The translations under genes and the position numbers were made by a program. A model generated the notes under the pieces. It was not told the DNA's origin. It searched no databases and was given only the letters and a program-made list of their open reading frames with translations. From Dyadobacter psychrophilus (GTDB taxonomy: Bacteria; Bacteroidota; Bacteroidia; Cytophagales; Spirosomataceae), in assembly GCF_900167945.1 (NCBI RefSeq), contig NZ_FUZA01000002.1, forward strand, positions 558,001 through 622,000: a stretch of 64,000 bases of DNA. Reading direction: 5' to 3'. Position 1 is the first letter of the stretch, and every line of letters starts with the position of its first letter. Positions 45,301 through 53,771 of this stretch are shown here, in pieces.

Positions 45301-46215
45301 AACAGCCCCGAACACGCCTGGTAATATTATGTATAGCGGGATGAGGAATTTGCGATAATAGAAGATTAAGAGCAGCAAAATGCTTCCTAATGCGATAAAT
45401 GAGGTAAAATAAGAATCCCGCTTGACCTGAATCGCATTGCGCGCCGCAATTTCAAATGTCCCGAAATAGGAAAATTTATGATGCCGCTGCTGCTTGTTCC
45501 AGCGCGATTTGAATGCTTCCACATCTTCGTACAGCTCAACATTCTTCTCGGAATTACCCGAATCAAAGCTTGTGGCTGCGAAAATGATCATCTTCTTCCG
45601 GTCGCTGGTAAACATGACACCGTCTTCCAGCACCATTCCGTTGGCGTTGCTTGTGGCGTTCAGTTTTCGGAAATAAGGACCGGTTATGCCGAGCGGATCA
45701 TTGATGATGAACTGTTTGAGGAAGGTGCCACCCGGTGTAGTAAGCTGATTATAAGCTGAATTCACAGATGCTTTAATCGAGTCCAAGTTCAGGCGGCTGG
45801 CAATGTGGCTGTAATAGGAGGAATCGATCAACTGCGGAAAATGACCGTAAACGAATTGGTAAACGTCTTCCTGAGCAAACGGCCTGTCAATTTGAATGTT
45901 CCGTATTGCGCCGTTGGTGTACCGTGTTAAGGAGTCAGAAAACGCTTCTCCGAGCAGTTTCGCATCATCGGACGTGGTTTCTTCGGGAATGTCGATAGAG
46001 AAGACGATCTGGTTAATGATGTTTTTGCTTTCGATCAGCCTGTTGAACTCTTCGAAGCTTTTACCCTTCGGTAGGGTGGCAAAGATGCTTTCAGTTACCT
46101 TTAAACGCGAAATGCCAAAGAGCAAAATACTTGTAAGGACAACCAGACTCAGGAAAAATGCGGGCTTGTGTCTGGAAAGGAACTTATATAACCTTAAAAG
46201 TAAATCTCCGATCAT
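42358..46215 (-). CDS. fused MMPL transporter, lysophospholipid acyltransferase and SAM methyltransferase
   Basis: About 1285 residues from ATG 46215. Residues 1-810 are an RND/MMPL exporter with two sets of helices and periplasmic loops. About 865-1050 are a PlsC-type acyltransferase (NHTSFLD HX4D motif, FPEGTRSEDGG). About 1085-1270 are a class I methyltransferase (ILDIGCGYGYLS, LNDTLHYL). The fusion occurs in Bacteroidota flexirubin loci and would acylate, methylate and export the pigment lipid. A TTG at 46269 would add 18 residues, but it coincides with the likely -33 element, so I reject that start. The gene is divergent from the tyrosine ammonia-lyase gene. Confidence 0.88.
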   Translation of the reverse strand: MIGDLLLRLYKFLSRHKPAFFLSLVVLTSILLFGISRLKVTESIFATLPKGKSFEEFNRLIESKNIINQIVFSIDIPEETTSDDAKLLGEAFSDSLTRYTNGAIRNIQIDRPFAQEDVYQFVYGHFPQLIDSSYYSHIASRLNLDSIKASVNSAYNQLTTPGGTFLKQFIINDPLGITGPYFRKLNATSNANGMVLEDGVMFTSDRKKMIIFAATSFDSGNSEKNVELYEDVEAFKSRWNKQQRHHKFSYFGTFEIAARNAIQVKRDSYFTSFIALGSILLLLIFYYRKFLIPLYIILPGVFGAVFALGIIGFIRPEISGISLATGAVVFGILLDYAFHFFTHLRHTNSISTAIKEVSEPLLTGSFTTVMAFSALHFANSAVLQDFGLFSSLSLLGAALFTLIALPVILSSFAFDNKKIPEDGRGFQFPQIHEKARPIVLAFIAILTLLFLYFARFTEFDSGFDNLSIQDDDLQKREEAMTGIDPKSEKRIYIFAGDPVRAKAEQMNFQVYQNLIRLRDQGKINSFVSSGSFLVPQNVKLERNRRWHNFWDISRKEATYNVLDQAAVKNGFNATAFSDFKSWIAGQPSYSVSADTLMKELGLDNLVDSNSKGTTFITTLIVPQNQLNSVKAELRAIPGIALFDRGELAGDLLKMVKDDFNYLLLISASIVFVTLLLVYGRIELTLLTFLPMVISWIWILGIAAILGIKFNFVNVIVTTFIFGLGDDFSIFVTDGLLNKYKYGKDSLRSYQSAIALSATTTIIGTGVLFFAKHPAIHSIAFISVLGICCILFISFVFQPVLFGFFVQNRIARKKAPVTFLPFLISISSFTYFLSGCLFLHSKLVTILLLPISKLKKKAVLNRSLSFYAKTVIYSGPHVKKNFSGLENLHPEKPVIFIANHTSFLDILLAIMLNPKIVLMVKGWVYNSPFFGPIIRHAGYVYTDDGPEENIEKVKTLVKDGYSLLIFPEGTRSEDGGIGRFHKGAFHLAEQLNLDIQPILIHGASDVLPKNDFLIRPGALNVRVLPRIRLADAQWGTQLRDKTKNIATFFKAAFASYKDEMEDTAYLKHKIFTNYVFKGPVLEWYFKIKWRLESKNFTYYNDLIGERKNILDIGCGYGYLSFYLHYKDAERIITGIDYDDEKVSIAQHSYHKTSHLRFICADIMQADLGSQDVIFLNDTLHYLSKEKQLKLLNRCALALQSDGILFIRDGITDNKEKHQKTETTEALSTGLFSFNRKEDAFHFFSSADIRDFAANHNMHCEMQEHSANTSNVLFILKPMHVDLPNNN

Positions 46216-46239
46216 TGAAAGGGGAACGTGAATGTCAGA

Positions 46240-46269
46240 CAAAAGTAAGCAAATGTAAAATTCCGGCAA
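46240..46269 (-). promoter_or_regulatory. Bacteroidota-type promoter of the MMPL-fusion gene
   Basis: On the minus strand, TTG (46269-46267), a 19-bp spacer and TACTTTTG (46247-46240, consensus TAnnTTTG). Transcription should start near 46234, about 19 nt before the ATG at 46215. A second TAnnTTTG-like motif (TACATTTG) lies at 46257-46250. Confidence 0.6.
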
Positions 46270-46359
46270 CTTCCGGTGGCACGTTTGCAGATTAGGGTAT
46301 GTTTGTCAAAACCGCAAAAAAAGATTTATTTTACGTAATATTAATTATGCAAACTATAA

Positions 46360-47889
46360 ATGAATAGTATTTCCTTAGCTCATATCGAGCAGTATGCTTT
46401 TGAAAAGAAGGAATTTATCTTAGCCGAAGACGCCCTTAATAAAGTTTCGAAGTCCTTTACCTTTCTCACGAATTTCTCCAAAGATAAAATTATATACGGA
46501 ATCAATACCGGTTTTGGCCCGATGGCCCAATATCGGATCGAGACCGACAAATTGAGTAACCTCCAATACAACCTGATCCGCAGCCATTCCAGCGGCATAG
46601 GAAAACCACTCAACGAAATTTATGCCCGCAGCGTCATGGTGGCACGCCTGAATTCCTTTTTGCAGGCCAATTCGGGTGTGAGCACCGGCGTAATCCAGCA
46701 GCTTGTCGCGTTTTTAAATAATGGCATTGTTCCCGAAATTTTTGAGCACGGCAGTGTGGGTGCAAGCGGAGACCTTGTTCAGCTTTCTCACCTGGGCCTT
46801 AACCTGATCGGCGAGGGGCATGTGTATGAAGCGGGCGTACGGACTAAGACGGCGGATGTTTTGGCAAAAAATAACATCGCCCCACTTAAAATGGAATTGC
46901 GCGACGGCCTCGGGCTGATAAACGGCACTTCCTGCATGACAGGCATTGCGGCTATAAACATTATTTATGCAAAAAGGCTGTTGCAATGGGCAGTTGCAGC
47001 TTCATCGATGCTGAACGAGGTGATTGAGGCCTTTGATGATTCATTTTCCAAAGAACTGAATGCCGTAAAACATCATAAAGGACAGCAAGTGATTGCGCAG
47101 CAAATGCGCGATTTTTTGGCCGGAAGTCAGCTAATACGCAGCAGGGAAGAACTTTTTAAAGACGATACGGCCTTGCAGCGGAAGGAGTTCGAACGCAAAA
47201 TTCAGGAATATTATTCGGTTCGCTGCGTTCCGCAAATTCTGGGACCTGTACTTGATACATTACAATATGCGCAGGAAGTGGTTGAAAATGAGTTGAATTC
47301 AACCAATGACAACCCAATCGTCAGCCCGGACGACAATAATGTTTTCCACGGCGGCAATTTCCACGGCGATTATATTTCGTTGGAAATGGATAAAGTGAAA
47401 ATTGTCCTGACGAAGCTTTCAATGCTGATGGAACGCCAACTAAACTTCCTGATGAACAGCAAATTGAATGGTAAATTTCCTCCGTTCTTGAATGCTGGGA
47501 CCTGGGGGCTGAACTTCGGATTTCAGGGCGTGCAGTTCACCGCAACCTCTACAACGGCTGAGAATCAAGCCTTATCCGGTTCAGTTTATGTGCATAGCAT
47601 TCCGAATAACAATGATAATCAGGACATTGTGAGCATGGGAACCAATAGTGCGGTTTTGGCAAAACAGGTTCTGGAAAACTCATTTCAGGTGATGTCTATC
47701 CATATTATGGCTATTTGCCAGGCGATTGATCTGCTTGAACCAGGTGAGAAGGAACGCTTGTCGCCCAATGCAAAATCAATTTATAGCCAGATCCGGCAAT
47801 ATGCGCATTTTGTAAAAGAAGATTTACCTCAGTCTGAAAGCATTGCTGCGGTTTTTGAATATATCAAAGAAACCCCGTTTAAATTATGA
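46360..47889 (+). CDS. tyrosine ammonia-lyase (HAL/PAL family) for the pigment starter unit
   Basis: 509 residues. The MIO cofactor forms from Ala-Ser-Gly at 135-137 (GSVGASGDLVQLSH). The substrate-binding stretch YNLIRSHSSGIGKPL (70-84) is, as I remember it, nearly the same as in the characterised Flavobacterium johnsoniae tyrosine ammonia-lyase; it differs from the HH/HL motif of Rhodobacter TAL and looks HAL-like. GGNFHGDYISLEMDK and SIPNNNDNQDIVSMGTN are further family marks. It deaminates tyrosine to 4-coumarate, the aryl starter. There is no other hut gene here. TATGTTTG (46298-46305) may be its -7 element. Confidence 0.9.
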   Translation: MNSISLAHIEQYAFEKKEFILAEDALNKVSKSFTFLTNFSKDKIIYGINTGFGPMAQYRIETDKLSNLQYNLIRSHSSGIGKPLNEIYARSVMVARLNSFLQANSGVSTGVIQQLVAFLNNGIVPEIFEHGSVGASGDLVQLSHLGLNLIGEGHVYEAGVRTKTADVLAKNNIAPLKMELRDGLGLINGTSCMTGIAAINIIYAKRLLQWAVAASSMLNEVIEAFDDSFSKELNAVKHHKGQQVIAQQMRDFLAGSQLIRSREELFKDDTALQRKEFERKIQEYYSVRCVPQILGPVLDTLQYAQEVVENELNSTNDNPIVSPDDNNVFHGGNFHGDYISLEMDKVKIVLTKLSMLMERQLNFLMNSKLNGKFPPFLNAGTWGLNFGFQGVQFTATSTTAENQALSGSVYVHSIPNNNDNQDIVSMGTNSAVLAKQVLENSFQVMSIHIMAICQAIDLLEPGEKERLSPNAKSIYSQIRQYAHFVKEDLPQSESIAAVFEYIKETPFKL

Positions 47890-48617
47890 ACTGTGCATTG
47901 GTAACAGGCGCATCAAGAGGACTGGGCCGTGCCATTGCGGTGCAGCTGGCAAAAGATCACGGACTTTACATTCTGATCAATTATGCTTCCAACCAAGCTG
48001 CTGCGGAGGAAACACTTGCGGAAATTGTGGCTGCGGGCGGCAATGGTGAGCTTTTGCAATTCAACGTTCAGACAAAAACAGAGGTTGATGAGGCACTGAA
48101 CAAATGGAGGGAAAAGAACGAAGAAAAGCATATCAGTGTTTTGGTGAATAATGCCGGAATTACGCGTGACGGGCTTTTTATGTGGATGCCCGAGCAGGAT
48201 TGGGACGACGTAATCAACATTTCCGCAAAAGGACTTTTTAATGTAACCCAGAACGCAATCCAGCAAATGTTGCGTAAGCGCTCGGGCCGGATCGTTAACA
48301 TTGCATCCGTTTCAGGCATGAAAGGCGTGGCGGGGCAAACCAACTATTCGGCAGCAAAAGGGGCAATTATTGCGGCCACAAAAGCGTTGGCACAGGAAGT
48401 TGCCAAGCGCAAGATCACGGTGAATGCGGTTGCGCCTGGTTTTATAACCAGCGATATGACCAAAGACCTGAACGAAGCAGAATTGAAGCAAATGATCCCT
48501 ATGAACCGTTTTGGGCAAGCAGAGGAAGTCGCACATCTGGTGAGTTTTCTGGTCTCGGATAAGGCCGCCTACATTACGGGTGAGGTGATTAATATCAACG
48601 GAGGAATTTATTCATAA
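47886..48617 (+). CDS. 3-oxoacyl-ACP reductase (FabG-like)
   Basis: 243 residues, classical SDR: TGASRGLGRAIAVQLA (7-22), NNAGITRDG, catalytic Ser of IASVSGMKG, YSAAKG (Tyr and Lys), ITSDMTKDLN and GEVININGG. It reduces the beta-keto group after each condensation of polyene synthesis. Its ATG overlaps the TAL stop (ATGA), so the two are translationally coupled. Confidence 0.92.
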   Translation: MNCALVTGASRGLGRAIAVQLAKDHGLYILINYASNQAAAEETLAEIVAAGGNGELLQFNVQTKTEVDEALNKWREKNEEKHISVLVNNAGITRDGLFMWMPEQDWDDVINISAKGLFNVTQNAIQQMLRKRSGRIVNIASVSGMKGVAGQTNYSAAKGAIIAATKALAQEVAKRKITVNAVAPGFITSDMTKDLNEAELKQMIPMNRFGQAEEVAHLVSFLVSDKAAYITGEVININGGIYS

Positions 48618-48620
48618 TTG

Positions 48621-49841
48621 ATGGATCATAGAGTTGTCGTAACCGGAATAGGGATTTACTCCTGCCTGGGTGAAAACCTGGACGAGGTCACAAAATCATT
48701 ATATGCCGGGAAGAGCGGGATTGTTTTTGATCAGCTAAGGAAGGATTTCGGCTTTCGTTCCGCTTTAACGGGCATGGTTCCGGAACCGGACCTTAAAAAT
48801 TACCTGTCGAGAAGGCAACGCCTGGGTATGCACCAGCCCGCAATTTATGCCTATATGGCCACCCGGCAGGCGCTTGAACTTTCAGGCCTGGACGTCGATT
48901 TCCTCGAAACGACCGAAACCGGCATCATATATGGCAACGACAGCACAGCTGCATCCGTGGTTGAAGCCGTTGATAAGGCCAAAGAAAAACACGACACGAC
49001 ATTAATTGGAAGCGGCGCTATTTTTCAAAACATGAATAGCACCGTAAATATGAACCTTTCGACGATTTTCAAGCTAAAAGGTATCAATTTTACCCTGAGC
49101 GCGGCTTGCGCATCCGGTTCACATTCAATAGGAATGGGCTATCTGATGATCAAGCAGGGATTGCAAGACAGGATTATTTGCGGCGGTGCGCAGGAGATTA
49201 ACTCGGCTGCTATGGCCAGTTTCGACGGCCTGGGAACATTCTCCGTTCGCGAATCGGACCCGACAAAAGCATCCCGGCCCTTCGATCGTGACCGGGACGG
49301 ACTTATTCCAAGCGGCGGCGCGGCCACAGTTATTCTCGAATCCTACGAAGCAGCAGTAAAGCGTGGCGCCCCGATCCTGGCCGAGCTGATCGGCTACGGT
49401 TTTTCTTCCAATGGCGACCACATTTCCAACCCAAGCATTGACGGACAAACGCGCTCATTGAAAATGGCAATGAAGCAGGCAGGCATTGCAGCCAGCGATG
49501 TCGACTACATTAATGCGCACGCAACATCTACACCCGTGGGCGATGGGAGTGAAGCCAGGGCGATTTTCGAGGTTTTTGGTAATGAGACGCCGGTAAGTTC
49601 CACCAAGTCGATGACGGGTCACGAATGCTGGATGGCTGGCGCAAGCGAGATCGTCTACTCCTTATTAATGATGCAAAACTCATTTATTGCACCTAATATC
49701 AACTTCGAAAACCCGGACGAAGACTCGGCGAAAATCAACATTGTCGCGCAAACCAAGGAGCAGGATATCAATTGTTTCCTTTCCAATTCGTTTGGTTTTG
49801 GGGGGACAAATTCAACACTGATCCTTAAAAAGATCTCCTGA
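48621..49841 (+). CDS. beta-ketoacyl-ACP synthase, active (FabB/F-like)
   Basis: 406 residues from ATG 48621; a TTG directly before gives one extra residue. Catalytic Cys163 lies in SAACASGSHSIGM. The two histidines are in INAHATSTPVGD and GHECWMAGASE, the second being FabB-like. It extends the aryl-polyene chain with malonyl-ACP. It follows FabG by 3 bp. Confidence 0.92.
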   Translation: MDHRVVVTGIGIYSCLGENLDEVTKSLYAGKSGIVFDQLRKDFGFRSALTGMVPEPDLKNYLSRRQRLGMHQPAIYAYMATRQALELSGLDVDFLETTETGIIYGNDSTAASVVEAVDKAKEKHDTTLIGSGAIFQNMNSTVNMNLSTIFKLKGINFTLSAACASGSHSIGMGYLMIKQGLQDRIICGGAQEINSAAMASFDGLGTFSVRESDPTKASRPFDRDRDGLIPSGGAATVILESYEAAVKRGAPILAELIGYGFSSNGDHISNPSIDGQTRSLKMAMKQAGIAASDVDYINAHATSTPVGDGSEARAIFEVFGNETPVSSTKSMTGHECWMAGASEIVYSLLMMQNSFIAPNINFENPDEDSAKINIVAQTKEQDINCFLSNSFGFGGTNSTLILKKIS

Positions 49842-50036
49842 TCGAAGCCGTTTGCGATATTATAACTTCGTAACCGGCACCTCCCGGCGACCATAAATTA
49901 GTATTTTTGTTCTCCTCGGTTTTGAGTTGGGTCGCGCAATGGTTTTTTGGTAAAATTATTGTGTGACTATTAGAATTTAATTTAAAAAAGAGGATTATTT
50001 TTAAACTATCAGCAAGAATAAATTAATTTTGTAGCC

Positions 50037-50303
50037 ATGTATGCTAACGACGTAAAAATGAGTTGGGAAGAAGTTATTGAAGAAACGAGGGATTTTTTAT
50101 CTGAGGAGTTTGAGGTGGACCGGAATCTGATTCTTCCTGAAAACAGTCTCAAAGAAACGCTCGATTTAGACAGTCTTGACTATGTGGATCTGGTAGTGCT
50201 CATTGAAGAAAATCTTAACATTAAAATTACAGGTGAGGATTTCAAAGAAATCGTAACATTTGGCGATTTCTATCAGCTTGTCCGTAAGAAACTAAATTTG
50301 TAA
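50037..50303 (+). CDS. acyl carrier protein 1
   Basis: 88 residues, acidic four-helix ACP. The phosphopantetheine serine is S46 in TLDLDSLDYVDLV. It carries the growing polyene. It sits 2 bp before the acyltransferase gene, after a 195-bp gap. TAATTTTG (50024-50031) resembles a -7 element but is very close to the ATG. Confidence 0.9.
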   Translation: MYANDVKMSWEEVIEETRDFLSEEFEVDRNLILPENSLKETLDLDSLDYVDLVVLIEENLNIKITGEDFKEIVTFGDFYQLVRKKLNL

Positions 50304-50305
50304 GA

Positions 50306-51172
50306 ATGAGCCGTTGGGATGGTAAGACCAAAGGATCATTAGCTGGTTACAAAATCTTTCTCTTTTTCATTAATACGCTAGGGCTGGATTTTGCCTACCG
50401 CCTTTTGCAGCTGGTAACGTACTATTATTATCTTTTTGCAAAAAAGCAAAAAAGTGCGTTACTGGACTTTTACCAAAATATCCTTCATTTTCCTGTTGCA
50501 AAGGCCAAGAAGCTGGCCAGGCAAAATTTTTACATCTTCGGCCAGACGTTGGTGGACAGGGCCGCATTTCTGCTTGGGAAAACCGGGCAATTCACGCATG
50601 TTTTTGAAAATGAGCAATATCTGATTGATATCCGTGATGGTGGAAAAGGAGGGATACTTTTAAGCGCACATCTTGGTAACTGGGAAACTGCGGGCAATTT
50701 GCTCAAAGGGCGCATTACGCCGACCATTAATATCGTCATGCTGGATGCGGAAGTGGAAAGCATTAAGCAGTTTATGGACACCTCAACTGGCGGTTCCCGT
50801 TTTAAAGTAATTGCGATCAAGGATGACCTTTCCCACATTATAGCCATTCGTAATGCACTGGTTAATAACGAGTTCGTTGCCATTCATTCCGATCGTTACC
50901 TGGATGGCGCTAAGTTTATCGAGCTTGATTTTTTCGGTAAAAAGGCAAAATTCCCTTACGGACCATTTGTGATCGCTTCCAAGTTTGATGCGCCGGTAAC
51001 ATTTGTATTTGCGGCAAAGGACGGCAAATACAGTTATCACCTGAGCGCAACATTGCCCATTATGAATAAACTGAAACCGGAGGAAATTGCCAGATTGTAT
51101 GTTGCTGAACTCGAACGAAAAGTGAAGGAATATCCGGAACAATGGTTTAACTATTTCAACTTTTTTGTTTAA
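50306..51172 (+). CDS. LpxL-type lysophospholipid acyltransferase
   Basis: 288 residues with one N-terminal membrane helix. The acyltransferase motif HX4(D/E) is HLGNWE (about 119-124), and SDRYLDGAKFIELDFFGKKAKFPYGP is the second conserved block of the LpxL/HtrB family. In pigment loci this enzyme is thought to transfer the aryl-polyene acyl group from ACP to a lipid acceptor. It overlaps the next gene by 1 bp (TAATG). Confidence 0.88.
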   Translation: MSRWDGKTKGSLAGYKIFLFFINTLGLDFAYRLLQLVTYYYYLFAKKQKSALLDFYQNILHFPVAKAKKLARQNFYIFGQTLVDRAAFLLGKTGQFTHVFENEQYLIDIRDGGKGGILLSAHLGNWETAGNLLKGRITPTINIVMLDAEVESIKQFMDTSTGGSRFKVIAIKDDLSHIIAIRNALVNNEFVAIHSDRYLDGAKFIELDFFGKKAKFPYGPFVIASKFDAPVTFVFAAKDGKYSYHLSATLPIMNKLKPEEIARLYVAELERKVKEYPEQWFNYFNFFV

Positions 51173-51591
51173 TGATCGTACCGCAAGAGTCTATAAATCA
51201 ATATATTCCTCACAGAGATCCCTTTATCATGATCGGCAGTCTGGTAAGCGCCACGGCTGAGCGGTTTGAGTCGGAATTTTTAATTAAAGAGAATAATGTG
51301 CTGGTTGAAGGCGGGCGTTTGACGGAGTCCGGGTTACTGGAAAATATTGCGCAAACTTGTGCGGCTTCATTTGGATTTTTAGATCGTGAAGAAGCAGGCG
51401 AACCCAAAATTGGCTTCATTGGCGCAATGACCAAAGTAGAAGTTTATGAGCTTCCACCGGTCAATTCAACGATCCGTACCATCGTTGTTCCACTACACCA
51501 GTTAGGAAATATTTACCTTGTTAAAGGGGAAAGTTTCAGGGAAGGGCGTATATTGCTCGGCTGTGAAATGAAGATTGTGGTGACACAATAA
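51172..51591 (+). CDS. hotdog-fold 3-hydroxyacyl-ACP dehydratase (FabZ-like)
   Basis: 139 residues. The N-terminal IPHRDPFIMIG holds the catalytic His and matches FabZ PHRxPF. LTESGLLENIAQTCAA provides the Glu of the active site. It removes water to form each double bond of the polyene, probably with the second dehydratase-like gene at 57620. Confidence 0.85.
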   Translation: MIVPQESINQYIPHRDPFIMIGSLVSATAERFESEFLIKENNVLVEGGRLTESGLLENIAQTCAASFGFLDREEAGEPKIGFIGAMTKVEVYELPPVNSTIRTIVVPLHQLGNIYLVKGESFREGRILLGCEMKIVVTQ

Positions 51592-51612
51592 CCCCTAACG
51601 AGATTGAATTAT

Positions 51613-52026
51613 ATGATTGCTTCGGAAATCGAAATTGATATACGTTTTAGTGAAACAGATGCAATGGGCGTGGTTTGGCATGGAAACTACCTCAAATTTT
51701 TTGAAGACGGCAGAGAAGCATTTGGCAAAGCCTACGGATTGGAATACCTGACCATTTTTGACAAAGGCTATTTCACACCCATTGTGAAATCCGAAATTGA
51801 CCATAAGGCGCCGGTTTATTACGGTCAGATTATCAAGGTAATAACAAAATATGTTCCTGCGAAATCTGCAAAAATCCAGTTCGAATACGAGGTGATTAAC
51901 CTGACAACCGGCGAGCTATGTGCCGTTGGGAAAACAATGCAGGTTTTTTTGGACAAGGAGACAAGGACATTGGAATTAATCACACCCGATTTTTACCGGG
52001 AATGGAAAGATAAAAATAAGGTTTAG
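51613..52026 (+). CDS. hotdog thioesterase (YbgC/4HBT family)
   Basis: 137 residues from ATG 51613. Family motif FSETDAMGVVWHGNYLKFFED (about 9-29) includes the catalytic Asp. It could release the finished chain or free stalled acyl-ACP. It is 10 bp before the next ketosynthase. Confidence 0.87.
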   Translation: MIASEIEIDIRFSETDAMGVVWHGNYLKFFEDGREAFGKAYGLEYLTIFDKGYFTPIVKSEIDHKAPVYYGQIIKVITKYVPAKSAKIQFEYEVINLTTGELCAVGKTMQVFLDKETRTLELITPDFYREWKDKNKV

Positions 52027-52036
52027 GAAAATCAGA

Positions 52037-53119
52037 ATGACCTACATTGGTGCGGAAGTGATTATAAGTCCATTGGGTAGGACCACAGCGCAAAACTGGG
52101 CAGCTATCAGCGCAAACCAGTCTGGAATTTCTTTGGTGAAACAGGCAGGATTTGATAATGCTGACCTTTATTTGTCAAAAATGCTTGATTTGGTTGATGA
52201 CTATAAATTCGAAAGGCTTCTTTCAGATGCATTGACAGCGGTTTCAGAGCAAATTGATCCGAAAATCCTGACTTCACAACGGACTATTGTGATTATCAGT
52301 TCGACCAAAGGTGAGTTGGATAAAGATATCAATGATCCGTTTGGAAAGAGCATTGCAGCATTGGTTGAGAGGTTTTCGCTTGTTAATCAACCATTAGTGC
52401 TTTCGAATGCGTGTATATCCGGTGTGTTGGCCATCAATGCAGCCAGCAATTTTATACAGGCTAAAATCTACGATCACGCAATTGTTATCGGCTGCGACCT
52501 GATTTCGGACTTTGTAGTTTATGGATTTCAGTCGCTTTTTGCCATCAGCGACAAGCCTTGTGCGCCTTTTGACGCTTCGCGTAACGGCATAACCATGGGC
52601 GAGGGCTGCGGCGCAGTGGTGGTTTCGAATACAAAGGAAATATTCCGAAATGGTGCCTTACAGCTCCTGTCCGGTACAAGTGCCAATGATGCCAATCACA
52701 TTTCGGGGCCGTCCAGAACGGGTGAAGGGCTTTTTCGTAGCGTTAGGAAAACATTGGAAAGCAATCAGATCGCGCCGGACGAGATTGACTTTGTATGTGC
52801 ACATGGAACCGCTACGGTTTTTAATGATGAAATGGAGTCCATTGCTTTTGACAGAGTTGGTCTGACTAATGTGCCGCTAAGCAGTCTGAAAGGCTATTTT
52901 GGACACACGCTGGGAGCTGCTGGCGTGATTGAGACGACTGCATCTATGCAAATGATGCGACATGGAACGCTGCTAAAAAGTCTTGGTTATCATGAAAGCG
53001 GGACTTCGAAAAAATTAAATGTTCTTGCAGAGAACGTTAGCAGCCGGCCCGAAACCATCTTAAAAACAGCTTCCGGCTTTGGTGGTGGGAATGCTTCTTT
53101 GATTATCAGGAGTTTATGA
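52037..53119 (+). CDS. beta-ketoacyl synthase, active
   Basis: 360 residues. It is short for a ketosynthase but keeps the catalytic triad: Cys126 in VLSNACISGV, His in VCAHGTATVFNDE and His in GYFGHTLGAAGVIE. The N-terminus is trimmed compared with FabF. It overlaps the next ketosynthase-like gene (ATGA) and may pair with it. Confidence 0.87.
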   Translation: MTYIGAEVIISPLGRTTAQNWAAISANQSGISLVKQAGFDNADLYLSKMLDLVDDYKFERLLSDALTAVSEQIDPKILTSQRTIVIISSTKGELDKDINDPFGKSIAALVERFSLVNQPLVLSNACISGVLAINAASNFIQAKIYDHAIVIGCDLISDFVVYGFQSLFAISDKPCAPFDASRNGITMGEGCGAVVVSNTKEIFRNGALQLLSGTSANDANHISGPSRTGEGLFRSVRKTLESNQIAPDEIDFVCAHGTATVFNDEMESIAFDRVGLTNVPLSSLKGYFGHTLGAAGVIETTASMQMMRHGTLLKSLGYHESGTSKKLNVLAENVSSRPETILKTASGFGGGNASLIIRSL

Positions 53120-53727
53120 GTTTAATTACCACATATTGTCATTTATCTGCTGATCAATGTTCTGTGAATGGTAAAGTCGTGTCAACACGCGAGAGAAGCG
53201 CGGCTGGCAGTTGGTTTAAACAGATTTATAAGGAGCAGGAATTTGTATATCCCAAGTTTTACAAAATGGATGCGCTTTCACAGGCCGGTTTTCTTGCATC
53301 CGAATTGATAAAGAGGGCTAATCAGGGAATAGTAAACAGTTATAAGGACGACGAGATTGCCATGCTTTTTGCAAACCAGTCGTCCAGCGCAGACACGGAT
53401 CTGCGGTTTATGCACTCCTATGAGCATAATGGTGCGCCGAGCCCATCGCTGTTTGTGTACACCTTACCTAACATTGTTCTGGGTGAAATAGCGATTATAA
53501 ACAAATGGTATGGCGAAAATATGTTCGCTGTTTTGCCTAAATTCGCCCCCGGTTTTTTCGCAGACTACGGTCGGATTCTCCTGTCAACCGGCGCGAAAGC
53601 CGTTCTTTGCGGATGGCTGGGCGTTCTGGGGGATCATATTGAAGTGTTCGTATGGTTGGTAGAAAACGAATCGGAGAATGGTTTGGATTTCAACAAAGAA
53701 AATCTTTTGGAACTCGCCGGGATTTAG
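53116..53727 (+). CDS. truncated ketosynthase-like protein (Ketoacyl-synt_2-like)
   Basis: 203 residues, only the N-terminal half of a ketosynthase fold. It contains SPSLFVYTLPNIVLGEIAI, which resembles the SPTxFSxSVHNAxAG motif of the aryl-polyene Ketoacyl-synt_2 group. There is no catalytic Cys at the expected place. It is translationally coupled to the active ketosynthase upstream, so it may be its chain-length-factor partner. This is the second degenerate KS of the locus. Confidence 0.65.
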   Translation: MSLITTYCHLSADQCSVNGKVVSTRERSAAGSWFKQIYKEQEFVYPKFYKMDALSQAGFLASELIKRANQGIVNSYKDDEIAMLFANQSSSADTDLRFMHSYEHNGAPSPSLFVYTLPNIVLGEIAIINKWYGENMFAVLPKFAPGFFADYGRILLSTGAKAVLCGWLGVLGDHIEVFVWLVENESENGLDFNKENLLELAGI

Positions 53728-53771
53728 TCCGTCATAACAAACCGAAATTTAAGTTTACACATTAATTCACA

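Noticed and set aside
46216..46269. 18-residue N-terminal extension of the MMPL fusion from a TTG start
   Set aside because: The TTG coincides with the -33 element of a good promoter whose -7 lies within the extension; the ATG at 46215 is better.
50024..50031. TAATTTTG as promoter of the first ACP gene, implying a leaderless mRNA
   Set aside because: No -33 element is at the right distance, and the ATG follows only 5 bases later. It may be chance in an AT-rich gap.
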